Assembly (NCBI RefSeq): GCF_002288925.2
Contig: NW_022098008.1
Coordinates: 4,302,462 to 4,366,461 of the forward strand
Origin: Delphinapterus leucas
Taxonomy: Eukaryota; Chordata; Mammalia; Artiodactyla; Monodontidae
Reading direction: 5' to 3'
Length of the DNA: 64,000 nucleotides
In this document: piece after piece, positions 22,845 through 34,419 of the stretch
Layout of the letters: every line of letters begins with the position of its first letter
Numbering within the stretch: the stretch's first letter is position 1
The notes under the pieces: generated by a model
Databases searched by the model: none
What the model saw: only the letters and a program-made list of their open reading frames with translations
What the model was told of the DNA's origin: nothing
Translations under genes and position numbers: made by a program

Positions 22845-23688
22845 TGACCTCTGTACCTCGACACTGAATTAAATCTCAGAGACAGAGTTTTGGGTTAAGC
22901 AGAAAAGGATAGCTTTTTTGATTTGCCAGGCAAAGGGGGGCCACAGTGGGCTAATGCTCCCAAGACCGTGTGTCCTGACCTGGAGGGGGTAGTGAGGAGT
23001 TTTATAGTCATGGTTCAAACAGAGCGTGATCAGCTCATGGACATTCTTCTGATTGGTTGGTGGTGAGGTAATTGGGAGTCAGCATCATCAACCTTCTGGT
23101 TCCAACCGGTTTGGGGTCTCCATGCTTGTGGGCAGCAGACAGTTAACTTCTCCCACCTGGTAAGGTTTCAGTACTTGCAGAACAGCTCAAAGGTATTGTT
23201 GTGTGTATCCCTTGAGGGGGAACCAGGACCCTGCCCCAAGGCTACACTATTGTTTCTTTTGACTGTTCCTCCCTTGTCTCTGCATCCCCTCCTTTCTCTG
23301 ATTAGCAACTGTTTGTTTGTTTGTTTGTTTGTTTTTTTATAACATCTTTATTGGGGTACAATTGCTTTACAATGGTGTGTTAGTTTCTGCTTTATATCAA
23401 AGTGAATCAGTTATACATACACATATGTTCCCATATCTCTTCCCTCTTGCGTCTCCCTCCCTCCCACCCTCCCTATCCCACCCCTCCAGGTGGTCAAAAA
23501 GCACTGAGCTGATCTCCCTGTGCTATGCGCTGCTTCCCACTAGCTATCTACCTTACGTTTGGTAGTGTATATATGTCCATGCCTCAGGGAAGGTCAAGGA
23601 GGCTAAAGGAAGCCCATTTCCTATAATCAGGAAATTTCAGGACACAGAAAGACTTTTGTGACCAAGAGCCCCATAAGGTCCTGCTCCA
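22845..23688 (-). mobile_element. ERV solo LTR (class I-like), split by an L1
   Basis: Read on the - strand this block has LTR architecture. A TATA-like CTATAAAACTCC lies near 22996-23007, followed by a degenerate polyadenylation region before 'agctatccttttctgctt' and a U5-like tail 'ctctgtctctgagatttaat'. It is bounded by TG...CA (22845 and 23688 on the + strand as TG and CA). The U3 end is interrupted by the L1 at about 23312-23580. No gag, pol or env sequence adjoins it. Confidence 0.7.
23312..23580 (-). mobile_element. Young LINE-1 3' end inserted in the LTR
   Basis: A (GTTT)n and poly-T run is followed by 'ataacatctttattggggta', 'caattgctttacaatggtgt' and 'atacatacacatatgttccc', the antisense 3' end of a cetartiodactyl L1 with low divergence. 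It is strongly 5'-truncated (about 250 bp). I could not identify a clear target-site duplication. Confidence 0.85.
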
Positions 23689-24004
23689 TATCAGTCCTTA
23701 GGGGATGACTTAATAAAGGACTTGTTTTTTCAGAGTGGATCTGCCCTCTACTCCCAAAGAATAGCTATATTCTTTTTTTGTTGTTAAATGTTCAAAGTTC
23801 CATTTATTTATTTATTCCATAAACTTTTGTGTCTTTTAGAGTACCAAATACTGGTACTGTAAACAGAAACTATTTTGAATTACATATCAAAATCTGGTCA
23901 AAAGGGTAAGTTAGAGGCTCCCAAGGAACTTATTTCCAACTTCAGCTAACAAATTTTAAAGTTCTTGTGCTTTCAAGTTTGACATTTGAAAGCACACATT
24001 TCCT
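23689..24004. other. Unassigned AT-rich spacer
   Basis: No feature recognised. Confidence 0.4.
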
Positions 24005-27000
24005 CTTTTTAAATAAAATATAGCACATGTCCATAAAAGGTACAAATCATAAATGTGCAACCAACAAATTGTTACCAGTTGAATACCCCTGTGTACTAAT
24101 GTCTAGGTCAAGACATAGAACATCACCAGGCACACAAAAGTGCCATTCATGCTGCCTCCCAGTCACAACTAACCACCATGTGACTTTAACATCTTAGATC
24201 AGTTTTGCCTGGCTTTGAGTTTATCTGCGTGGGATCATACACAATAGTATAATTATTTTGTTATTGTTTGTTTTTCATTCAACTTATATTTGTGAGATTC
24301 AGCCGTGTTGTCATATGTGGCTGTAGTTTGTTCATTTTTGTTGCTTTGTGATGTTTCATCAGTATTAGTATTCTAACATTTATTTATACATTCACTATTG
24401 GTGGATATTAGAGTTGCTTCCAGTTTGGGACTATTATGAACAAGGATGCCACAAGTATTCTCATACATGTCTTTGGGTAGAAACCAAAGAGTACCACGGT
24501 TGAGATGTAGGGCAGGCATTTGTTCAAAAGATGCCAAACATTTCCAAGCAACATGGTTGTTTGTTACTGTCAATCCATGACACATCTAGTTTGGAGGGTG
24601 TGTCATGGTGTTCCATTGTAGTCTTAATATGTATTTCTGTAAATGACTAATAAGATTAGATGCATTTTCATGTGTTTATGAACCATTTAGATATGTTCTT
24701 TTGTGAAATTGCCTGTTTAAATCTCTTGCCTGTTTTTTTTTTTTTTTTTTTTCATAGGATTGTCTGTCTTTTTCCTGTTATTCTCTAGGGGTGCTGGATG
24801 CAAGGTCTTCAGCAGTTAGATAGGATGTAAATAACATAACTAATATAATACACTAATAAGCTCATACAATAATATTACTTCCTTAGTCATGTCTCTTTGA
24901 TGAATACACTTTCTTAAGTTTAACATATGTCATTTTATCACTCTTTTCATTTTTATCTTCTCCTACTCCTCAGTCAGGAAGATATTCTTTGATGTTATTT
25001 TCCAGAATCTTTATTGTTTTGTATTTCACAGGTGTTTCTATAACAACCTGGAATTAATTTTATTGTATTGTGAGAAGTAGGGGTTAAAATTCACCTTTTC
25101 CATATGGCTGATCCAATGGGCTCATTTATTGAAAAGCCCATCGTGTCTCCCTTGTTCTCAGTGCCACTTTGTTATCCAACAAGTGACTCTATTATCTGCC
25201 AATGCAAAACTGTTTTCCAAAGATGTTATTCCATTTTTTAAACATTTTGTTTAACCTTCTGTCACTACCCGTGTGTCTTAATTATAACTTTATAGTAAGT
25301 CTTGACGTCTGGAAGAGAAGATTTTCTTTCTTGTTTTTCTTCTTAAGATTGCCTTTCTTATTTTCCTTTTTACAAATATTTATTTATTTATTTGGCTGTG
25401 TTTGGTTTTAGCTGTGGCATGCGGGATCTTTCATTGCAGCACTCATTAGTTGCCCCTCGGCATGTGGGATTTTAGTTCCCCGACCAGGGATCCAACCCGC
25501 ATTCCCTGCATTGGAAGCTGGATTCTTAACCACTGGACCACCAGGAAAGTCCCAAGGTTGCCCTTTTTATTGGACTAGTTAAGTTTTTATTAATCAATTA
25601 CATTCCCCACCCATATTAGCTTCATAGGAGAGTACTCTTTTTAAACCGGTGATTACCCTTGGGAATGCCACAGGCAGCCTTGATTTACAAAGTCTAATAG
25701 AAATCAATCCTTTTACTTATTTCCATCCAATCCAGGAAATTTAGGATGCCTTCACTCTACTAGCGTCCTCCTACCACATGTGTTACTGTTGCCCTTGATT
25801 TGAATTCTACATTATTATTATTTTGTACAGATGATTCTGCTTAGATTTATTCACATGTTTAAGTTTGCACTCTTGTTTCTTCTTTCAGTTTTCATCTGGA
25901 GTCTTTTTTCTTCTACTTGAAGAACTGCCCTTAGCATTTCCATTAGTGTGGTTCTCATGTTGAAAATTCTCTCCTTTTTGGTCTCAAGATGTTTTCATTT
26001 CACTTTCATTTTTGAGACACATTTTTCTAGGATTAACGTGAATTTAAATTCTTGTTTTTGTTATTTGAAGATATAATTTTATTTTCTCCAGGATTCCATC
26101 ACTTCTAGCAAACAGTCAGCTTTAACTCTTATGATAACACTTTGAAAGTAATGTGTCTTTTTTCTCTGCCTGCCTTCTTTTTTGTTTTTAATATTTTTTC
26201 TATGTTGGGTCTAGGTGTAGTGTTTTTGCATTTATCCTGTTTGGGATTTGTAAAGCTTACTGAATATATTGCTTTGTGTATTTCATTAGTTTAGGAAAAT
26301 TACCATTATTACCATGGTAAAGTTACCATATTACCATTATTTCTTCTGCCTCTTTATATTTTTCTTGTGTTTCTGGGACTTCAATTATAGGTAGTTTAGA
26401 CTATTTCACCACATCCCTGTATCTCTTATGTTCTTTCTATATTTTTATTACATTGTCTGGACAATTCTTTCTGACTTACCTTTCAGTTTACTAATTTCAT
26501 CTTCAGCTTTTTATAAGTTGTGTTAAATACATTAACATGGTGTCATTGTAGCTTTTCAGCTCTAGAATGCCCAGTTGGGTTTTAAAAACAGTTTCCGGTT
26601 CTCTATAAAATTCTGTACCAAAATATTTTCCAGCTCTTTACAAAAATTCTCTGTCTAGCCTTTATTTCCTTAAACATATTAAGACATTTTAAAGCCTGTG
26701 TCTGAATCCTTTATGAGTCGACTGTTTCTCTTTGTTTTAAATAATGTTTTCTTGACTCCCTATAAATGGTAATTTTTCACTGGGTGCAGACGTTGTATTT
26801 GAAAAGTCATAGTGATAATTTGAGGTGCTGGATGACCTCTCTTCCTACACTGGGAGTTTGTCTACTTCTGGAAGGTAACTAGACCAGGGGAGTTAGAAAG
26901 CTGAGATTACCTTGTCTCTCTCAGGGAATAAGCATAGTTCAGAGCTTGACTGCAGTTTGTTTCCAAGTTTCCATCTACTTCTGGTTCACCCTCATTCCTA

Positions 27001-27170
27001 GCTTTACCTCCTTTGATATCCCGACTCAATGCTGAGGTATTTAGCAGAGCTTCCCTCCATGCCGGGGATGCCCTGAATTCTAGATCCTGTCCCAACCCCC
27101 GGCGTCTGTCAAAGGCTCTGCCCATCTCTACATGTTCTGCAGCTCATTTCAGCTTGAAGAAAAGCATCTA
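24005..27170 (-). mobile_element. Ancient LINE-1 (L1M-class), long antisense copy
   Basis: The left end is L1M 3' UTR in antisense ('tgtgcaaccaacaaattgtt', 'gagttgcttccagtttggga'). It continues into antisense ORF2 sequence ('gagaagtaggggttaaaatt', 'tcatttattgaaaagcccat'). The right part (25800-27170) follows further upstream L1 sequence ('gtctaggtgtagtgtttttg', 'cttctgcctctttatattt', 'acctttcagtttactaattt'). All frames are destroyed. A CHR SINE interrupts it. The boundary at 27170 is approximate. Confidence 0.75.
25363..25553 (-). mobile_element. CHR-1-type SINE inside the ancient L1
   Basis: The antisense element has a T-rich tail, then 'gcatgtgggattttagttcc', 'ccgaccagggatccaacccg' and 'taaccactggaccaccagga'. 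The latter is the GGTCCAGTGGTTAAG head of the older CHR-1 form. Flanks AAGATTGCCTTTCTTATT (25345-25362) and AAGGTTGCCCTTTTTATT (25554-25571) match at 15 of 18 positions. They also join the interrupted L1 sequence. Confidence 0.93.
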
Positions 27171-27759
27171 GGGTAATATGGTCCCAAATGCCAGGCTCAC
27201 TTTTTGATTTTTCTCTCAAACCTTGGTTCTGTAAAATTTTTATTGTTGTATTAGTTTTCTGACATCTTTAAATACATTTCAACAATATTTTCTCAGATCT
27301 TCTGGTTGTTTTCTTTGGGAAGGATTCATCTGGTATCAGTGGAGCTGGAACTCATCTGTATAGTGATATCTTCACCATATATTAGAGAAATCTGTTTCAC
27401 AGGAATTTTGCACATAACATGTGAGAAAGTAATTAAATCTACCCACCAAGCTGAGGTCCTTTCTCACCAATCTCCTTCTCCACCACTGTGGCCATGTTCA
27501 GAATGACAGCGTTTACTCAGTGCTGCAATCCCTTTGCTCTAAAATGTTCATGGCACTTGGATGTCCTGCCAACTTAATTGTGTTTTCTGTTAATGGCCTG
27601 TGAAGTTAGCATGGAGACGGTCACCCCCTTAAACACTGTGTGGGACCACCTGGCTGCTCCTCCTATGTCCCTAGCTGCCCTAGAAACTCTGCAGAGTCTT
27701 GGCTCCCATTGCACACCCCCTTCTTCCTTGAAGCTCAGATATGACGTTACAACCACTCG
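27171..27759. other. Unassigned sequence
   Basis: No gene or repeat that I can name beyond the end of the ancient L1. Confidence 0.4.
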
Positions 27760-27857
27760 ATACCACTGCTGTAGTGGGTAAGCAGCATAGATAATATATA
27801 AACACAGGCGAGTAGTTATGTTCCAATAAAACTTTATTTACAAAAACAGGAGGTGGG

Positions 27858-28267
27858 GACTTCAAGTTGGTCCAGTGGTTAGGGCTCTCTGCCTCCACTG
27901 CGGGGATGCAGGCTCGATCCCTTGTCGGGGAACTAGGATCCTGCATGCCACGTGGTGAGGCCGTAAGTAAGTAAGTAAATAAATAAATAAATAAAAATAG
28001 GTTAATAATACAAGCCTCCCCCCAAAAATATTTAAAAATCAAATCAGGGCTTCCCTGGGTACAGTGGTTGAGAGTCTGCCTGCCGATGCAGGGGACACAG
28101 GTTCGTGCCCCGGTCCGAGAAGATCCCACATGCCACGGAGCGGCTGGGCCCGTGAGGCTGCTGGACCTGCGCGTCCAGAGCCTGTGCTCTGCGATGGGAG
28201 AGTCCACAACAGTGAGAGGCCCGCGTACCGCAAAACAAAACAAAACAAACAAACAAAAAATCAAATC
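27858..28267 (+). mobile_element. CHR-1-type SINE, itself interrupted by a second SINE
   Basis: The head 'gacttcaagttggtccagtg' and 'aactaggatcctgcatgcca' are of the older CHR-1 type, followed by a (TAAG)n/(TAAA)n tail. The 16-bp duplication AAAAACAGGAGGTGGG is perfect at 27842-27857 and 28268-28283. The span includes the younger SINE inserted in its A-rich tail. Confidence 0.92.
28047..28255 (+). mobile_element. Young CHR SINE nested in the tail of the older SINE
   Basis: This GC-rich young form runs from 'gggcttccctgggtacagtg' through 'ttcgtgccccggtccgagaa' to 'gaggcccgcgtaccgc' and an (A/C) tail. The 13-bp duplication AAAAATCAAATCA is perfect at 28034-28046 and 28256-28268. Confidence 0.96.
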
Positions 28268-28315
28268 AAAAACAGGAGGTGGGATGGATTTGGTTCATGG
28301 ACCACGGTTTGCTGA

Positions 28316-30799
28316 CCCCTGATCTATCACCTTATCCTTGAGGATGGTCAACATTACCTGGTATGCTTTCAACTCCTGACTGTATGAATACGCATTATAT
28401 ACACATGAATGCAGGGTAAACTCCAGCACGTGGATAGATAGATAGTATCCAGCCAACAGGGTGCTTAGACCTGAGAACATGAGGCTTTTATTCACTTAAG
28501 CCTTCCTTTGAACAAACAGTTTTTTCCTTTAGTAGATGCATCGTTCAGCCTTGCATATTTGACTCCTAGAACATGAAGTAACCTCAGTACAGTTCTATGT
28601 GTTTTTATTTTCAAGGTGATTTGTCTTTCAGATGCTCAGCATAAATTCTCCAGGCTCAGTTCTCACTCAGTATTGCAGGAGGCTGGGGGCTAAGTGCTGT
28701 CTCTTTCAGCAACCACTGCAGCTGTCACCAGGAGAAGGAGATGCCTGACTTTGAGTTACAGAAAGTACAGCAAAACAAGACAGGCCACCCAGGGAACATG
28801 AGTGACGGGGACGGAAGGGACGTTGGGATGACCACACAGACAAGAAAAAATACTGGATCCTGGTCAGCTCCTCTTAAGCATGTATACTTCAAGGTTCAGC
28901 ACCAGGCCATCAGACTGTGAAATACAGGCTTCAGGCACCCCCCACTAGGTGGCTTTTAAACAACTACAGTCAAAGTATTTACTCTGGTTCTACTGCTGTT
29001 GGTCTCTGGAATCAGTAAATAAAAAGAGATTAATAGAAGAAAGATGTTATTTTACTTTTTGGGTGTGAGAAAACCAGCAAGCATCTAAATTCACATTTCC
29101 CCCAATTCTGGTATACCTAACCTGAGTCTCCTGATGGGCCCTTTCAGCAAGAAAAGATTGGTCACTCCTGGTAGTGAGCTCAGGTGCTTGCATTGTTCTC
29201 AGTGACAAAAAGAGGCTCAGAATGGAAGTGTGGGCACCGCTGTGTGGAACAGAGGAGCCGTCTTTGAAGGCAGTCAACATGCATCAGAGGAAGAATGCAC
29301 ACAACCTTCACTCTGGCTGGGAACCACATTTCCAGCTGTCTTCATGGTCTGATTTTGTCTGACTTTGTTCTCTACAGCTGGGGTTCTCTGATGTGAGGGG
29401 CAGACTTGTGTCTATAGCAGAACTGACAGTGATACATCCTTCCTATTCACAAGCCACTCATTTGAGAGGTTTGCAAGCACATTGTAGATCAGGGGGAATG
29501 TCTGTCTACCTTTCACAGGCTCCAATTTGAAGGAGGGATCTGTCTGTTGTTAGGAGATCTTTGGGGGATTTCTGTTGAGGGGTAACATCAGAAACAAAAC
29601 TGTAAATCGTGTTGGGTACTGCAAGGACTTGGTGATGCACACAGCTCTGGACCGGACTCAAGGCTTGTGTCTGTCAGGGTCTCAGCAGAAGATAGAATCG
29701 GTCTCAGATGGTTCAAGAGCATTTAAGGAAAGGCCTGGTCTCAGAAGTGCAGCCTTGTTTGAAGGAAACAGCAAAGGAAGATTACTGTTCCTCTCCCAGA
29801 TCTAGAGGGCGAAGGTGGCAGAGTGTCTCTCTTTGACTAAATTCTACTTAGGGTTCTCGGAGCCCTCTTGCCAACTGCACCCTGACCTTTGGACTTTTGT
29901 GTCCACCTTCACATCACCCAATTTTAGTAACAATCCTGCTAGGTTGGTTTATCCAGAATCCCCCACCCTCTGTGTCTGAACATGGTGTCTACCTGATCAG
30001 GGTCCTCACCCTCTTCATCCCCAAGGTGATGGGGGATCCCCCAGCCTGCCTTCCTCAGGAATGCTGTTAGCTCAGTTTAGCCAGAATCCCTCCTTGGCTG
30101 TAACTCCCTACCGTTCCTCACCATATTCAGAGTTGAGCCCAAGCTCTCTCCCTGCTACTGCAAAACCCTGCTGTGTAGTTTCTGCAGCTATTGCCATAGT
30201 CCCTCTGAGTGAATCTGCCTCGCCATCTCTAACAAGTGTCATGAAGAATTTTTTCTTTAATAAAAGGGAGGAAAGGGTTTTATCCGAGCTGAGCGGGAGC
30301 TGTGAGGAAGGGACCGCAGTCACCGCTGGAAAATGGGGCCTAGAACAGGAAGCGGAGGAGAGAGAGCCTGTCCTCCCTCCTTCCCTCCAAGCCCCTGCTG
30401 GTGCCTCCTGCTGGCCACACCCAGAAGGAAGCCAGCACACAAGTGAGCCCTGTCCAAACAGCCCATAGGGCCTTGTGATGGGGGAGCAAAGGGAGAACAA
30501 CCAGCATAGGCTTGGCCATTAGATTTCAACGGGCTGGAGGTTTTTGTGTGCTTCCTCTCTGCAACCCACGAATCTGTTCTCTTTGCAAGGTCCCTGGAAG
30601 GGGGTGGGCTGTATGTGTCAATTCCTGCATAGAAAGAAATATCTACAGCCTTTAAAGCAGCAAAGCTTGCAGGATGCCTGTGGCCCTGTTCACTGCAGGA
30701 CACGATTGTTAGAAATCCGCTGCTCCTGCTCTGCCAGCTCAGAACTACTGGACCTGGGAGATGGAGGAGAGTGGGGGATTGGGGCCCCCGGGCTGCCTC
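28316..30799. other. Unassigned, mostly unique sequence
   Basis: No gene is recognised. Frames of 130-191 codons on both strands near 30.06-30.9 kb overlap each other in GC-rich DNA without domains. The stretch at 29660-29880 has LTR-like wording but cannot be assigned. Confidence 0.4.
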
Positions 30800-30960
30800 T
30801 CCTTTCTCTCTGCTGTCCAGGGTTTTGCACAGTAACTGACACATAGTGAGTGTATCAGAGCTTTCTGAATGTGTAATGGAATGAATGAATTCCATTCAAT
30901 GCATAAATTGTATTAGATGAAGAAATCAAGGCACAAAGTTGGGAAGTGGTTCTGTTTACA
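30800..30960 (-). mobile_element. MIR SINE fragment (tentative)
   Basis: The stretch 'cacagtaactgacacatagt' and 'aatgaatgaattccattca', then 'gaagaaatcaaggcacaaag', gives a mixed MIR/L2 3' signature. Orientation is uncertain. Confidence 0.4.
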
Positions 30961-31339
30961 TTAATTAATGGTAGAGTTGGGGTGTGTGTCCGGGACCTCT
31001 GATGCCAGAAATTGTCTCTCCTAACTCCTGTCTCCATGGAGTCAAAGAATTATTGGGGTTTCAGAAACCCCTTGATGGGTGGTTGGATCGGTGGGCAGTT
31101 CTACTCACAGACAGAGGACAATGAAGAAGAAAGCCAGGAGTTAGCTGTGTAGTCTGGATTAATCCAGGTTTGTCATTCCCTGTGACATTTGTACCTGTCA
31201 CCACATGGAACAGGGACCCGTACAGGGCCCAGAAGATGTGTGTGCCCGTAGTGGAAATTGATATTTGCTTTTTAGAAAGAAATCAGACAGGTTGTGGGCT
31301 GAATATGTCTGAGTACGTGTTGCACTCACATATGTGTTT

Positions 31340-31777
31340 ATAGTCAGGAGCTGAATTACATTCCTTCCAAATTCATATGTTGTGGTCCTAACCTCCAGAA
31401 CTCAGAATGTGCCCTTATTCGCAAATAGGGAACTTGCAGATGTATTTAGTTAAGAGAAGGTCACCCTGGAGCAAGTGTGCCCCTAATCCATTATGATTGG
31501 TGTCCTTATTTGAACACGGACATGCACACAAGAAGGCCATGTGAAGATGAAGGCAGAGATCAGGGTGATGCTTCTAGAAACCAGGAAAGAGCAACGATTG
31601 CCAACAAACACCCAGAAGCCAGGGGAGAGGCCGGGGGCAGATCCTTCTTCACAGCCTCAGCCCCGCTGACACCTTGATCTTGGACTTCTAGCCTCCAGAC
31701 TGTGAGAGAACACATTTCTGTTGTTTAAGCCGCCCAGTGTGTGGTGCTCTGTATGACAGTCCTCGCTGACTGGTACG
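31340..31777 (+). mobile_element. MLT1-type MaLR LTR
   Basis: Full-length sense MLT1: 'caaattcatatgttgtggtc', 'gcagatgtatttagttaaga', 'aatccattatgattggtgtc', 'gacaccttgatcttggactt', 'ttctgttgtttaagccgccc'. Solo; no internal region adjoins it. Confidence 0.92.
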
Positions 31778-32187
31778 GGCACGCTGTGTATTTTATATAT
31801 TCAACTTTGTGTTTACATGTATATAAATATGTGCACGCACGTGTACCACACACACAGGCACACATATCGAGTGAGTCTTCCAATGTGTAAATGTCCCACA
31901 GTGTCCCCCCGCACCCCAAGTCCTTGCAGGCCTCCTGTCTCCCTCCCTGAAGACCGAGGAGCAGCCTGGGATCCGTAAGCAACCTCGGCCTCCACACCAA
32001 CCCCTCCCTCTCTCCTTCCGTGTGTGCCCGGCATGCGTCCTCCCATCAGATCCGAGTGAGATAAGAGCCCTGGTGGGGCGTGACTGTGCCCCCACAGCCC
32101 CGCTAGGGCCTGCTTGTGGGCACTGACATGGTCCCATCCTCAACCTGGGAGAACTCCTTTGACCCCAGCTCTACCAGGAGAGAACTG
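31778..32187. other. Unassigned spacer with a short CA/TA-rich run
   Basis: A TATA/ACAC-rich run lies at 31795-31866. Otherwise nothing is recognised. Confidence 0.4.
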
Positions 32188-32755
32188 AATGTTCGCGCTC
32201 TTCACAATACCAGGATATGGAAGCAACTTAAATGTCCAGAGGAATGGATAAAGAAGATGTGGTGTATATATACAATGGAATACTACTCAGCCATAAAAAA
32301 GAATGAAATAATGCTACTTGCAGCAACATGGATGGACCTAGATATTATCATACTAAGTGAAGTAAGCCAGACGGAGAAAGACAAATATCATATGATATCA
32401 TTTATATATGGAATCTAAAAAAAAATGCTACAAACGGACTTATATACAAAACAGAAATAGACCCACAGACGTAGAAAATAAACTTACGGTTACCAAAGGG
32501 GAAAGACGGAGGGATAAATTAGGAGATTGGGATTAACAGATATGTACTACTACATATAAAATAGACAACCCACAAGGACCTACTGTATGACACAGGTAAA
32601 TCTACTCAATGTTCTGTAATAACCTATATGGAAAAAGAATCTGAAAAAGCATGGGTATATGTATATGTATAACTGAACCACTTTGCTGTACACCTGAAAC
32701 AAAACATTGTTAATCAACTATACCCCAATATAAAATAACAATTTAAACAACAACA
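32188..32755 (+). mobile_element. 5'-truncated LINE-1, ORF2 end plus 3' UTR
   Basis: The copy starts inside the last part of ORF2 and runs through the whole 3' UTR ('caaggacctactgtatgaca', 'gtataactgaaccactttgc', 'caactataccccaatataaa'), ending in an (AAC)n/A tail at about 32750. Low divergence and matching 3' ends at 23312-23580 and 60268-60525 indicate a lineage-specific L1 family. Confidence 0.93.
32197..32418 (+). pseudogene. LINE-1 ORF2 C-terminal remnant
   Basis: The translated frame reads RIWKQLKC, then EWIKKMW, YTMEYYSAIKKNEIM and ILSEVSQTEKDKYHM. It ends IYGI-stop at 32416-32418, the classical C-terminus of L1 ORF2 protein (endonuclease/reverse transcriptase). Only about 70 of roughly 1,275 residues remain, so no enzymatic domain is present. 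The apparent ORF start at 32116 lies upstream of the LINE and is not a real start. Confidence 0.9.
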
Positions 32756-33221
32756 ACAAAAAGCTAATAGATCAGGTTCCTAAGGAGGAAATAACAAGAC
32801 ATGAGGAGGGATTTCCCATGGACAAGTGGGTGTGAACAGACAGTGGAGGGTGTGTGTAAGGTGAGTGCCCACCGCTATGTTCTCTCAAGCACAGAGGCCC
32901 AGGCATTTAATAAAACGAAGGCCTTTGGCTTTGTTTATGTGGTAGTGTGATCAACGAACAGCCCAGAGGAGGGGGTGGCCCTCCATATCCCCTCCATGTG
33001 TGTCCAGACAAGCATGGGGTGCACACCTTGGGCACCTAGAAAGAAATTTGCAGTTTTCAGAACTTTATATATTAGTCGGTTTGGTTTTCTTTTCAGTTTC
33101 ATTAAAGCCTCCTGCTGTTGTTTGAACATTGAAAACAAAACCCACTTTAGTATCTAAAACAGTCTTAAAAGGGAAATTGTTTTTTTCTTCCTGGTTAGAA
33201 AGCTTCAAATTGGCCATGGTG
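32756..33221. other. Unassigned sequence
   Basis: No gene or repeat that I can name. Confidence 0.4.
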
Positions 33222-33640
33222 ATTTTTAAACCCTGCTCTAAATCATGGAAGAAAATACCCAAGTCAGCTGTTAAAAACAAGACAACAGGCCCCAAATGGA
33301 GTTGCTTATGCTAAGCCCCCAACCAAGACAATTTAATTACAGCTCTGTCTCTCCCTGAAAACATATCTTAAACCAGTCAATCGGAATCTCCTGATCAGAG
33401 CCAGTTAGGGCTCTGCCTGATGGACCCTGCCATCTCCTCAAGGAAAGTAACCTGGAAATAACCAAACTGCTTTTTTTTTTTTTTTGCCTAGAATAACTTC
33501 CTTGTCCCCATTCCTTCTGCCTGTAAAAGTGTTTCATTTTGTACAGCTCCTCTGAGCTCCTTTCTTTCTTCTGGATTGGAGGCTGCCTGACTCAAATCCT
33601 TTTTTGCTCAAACTCTCACATTTTTTAAGATGCTTCAGTT
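33222..33640 (+). mobile_element. LTR-like element (ERV class I-like, unnamed)
   Basis: The block has LTR-like order. U3-like 'gcttatgctaagcccccaac' and 'accagtcaatcggaatctcc' come first, then a TATA-like 'ctgtaaaagtgtttcatttt' at about 33520 and R-like 'gtacagctcctctgagctcc', then 'ctggattggaggctgcctga'. Pyrimidine-rich sequence follows. I recognise this order as a common carnivore/artiodactyl LTR but not its name. Confidence 0.55.
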
Positions 33641-34419
33641 TATCTTTTAACACTGCCAAACGCCAAGAATATATCTGCATGCAATTAAGGGATAGAAATG
33701 AACAGGAGCAACTGGGTCCAAAGTCTGGCTGTCTGGACACGCCTGTCCTCCTTTGCAGAGAACGCCTTGGGTGGGATGTTTCCATCTCTGCAGTGACTCT
33801 GACCCTATGAATTTGATCATGGGATTGACACGTAGCTGGAACATTCTGGAAGCCTCAAGTCTGCCTTCCTGGTGGCATTGGAAAAGAAAGGAGGTGTTGG
33901 AGTGCTTGCGCAAAGGCCAACCACAGGAGGATGGGGCTGAGGTCAGGGTGGAGCCTGCGCACAGGTGGAACCAATGAAGCCGATGGTCAGAGCTCCACCA
34001 CCCCTCATCGGAAATCCTTCCTAGCCCACCCCTACCTTCTTTTGTTTAAAACCACCTACTTTAGAATGATTGCGTCTTTTCCTTCTTGTCCTCAGTCTGT
34101 GCAAGGCCTCAGGGCTCCCCAGCTTGACCCCAGCCTTTGTAGGAAGCACACTGTGGTTTGGGTAACTCAGCTGCTGGTCACTCGTCCCAGATCTTGTTCA
34201 CTTTGCTAAGTGTCATGCAGACTTAACAGATGACATCTCATGACACTCTGTCTCCTCCCTGAGACCATCTAAAGACAAGGTTTTGTCTCCAGGGTTGGGG
34301 ACCCATAGATGCCAGTGGTGGAGATATGCTTTGGGAGGAAGAGCTCAGAGTCCTGATGGGCAGGCAGCCTGTGCCAAAGGCTGGCATTGACCTTGATGAC
34401 GCTCAACTCTCTCTGAGTC
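33641..34419. other. Unassigned sequence
   Basis: No gene or repeat that I can name. Confidence 0.4.

Larger units (their letters stand above)
27760..28315 (-). mobile_element. hAT-type DNA transposon, interrupted by nested SINEs
   Basis: The left part ('gttccaataaaactttattt') and the right part ('caggaggtgggatggatttg', 'ccacggtttgctgacccctg') are the two ends of a non-autonomous hAT-derived repeat in antisense. About 410 bp of SINE sequence has been inserted between them. It is the same family as the block at 8412-8600. Confidence 0.75.

Noticed and set aside
30320..30895. 191-codon open frame on the - strand
   Set aside because: It is GC-rich and overlaps equally long frames on the other strand, without domain, splice or promoter support. 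The composition is that of chance ORFs.
32116..32418. 100-codon frame with a start at 32116
   Set aside because: The first part is unrelated flank. Only the portion from about 32197 is L1 ORF2, so the start codon is accidental.
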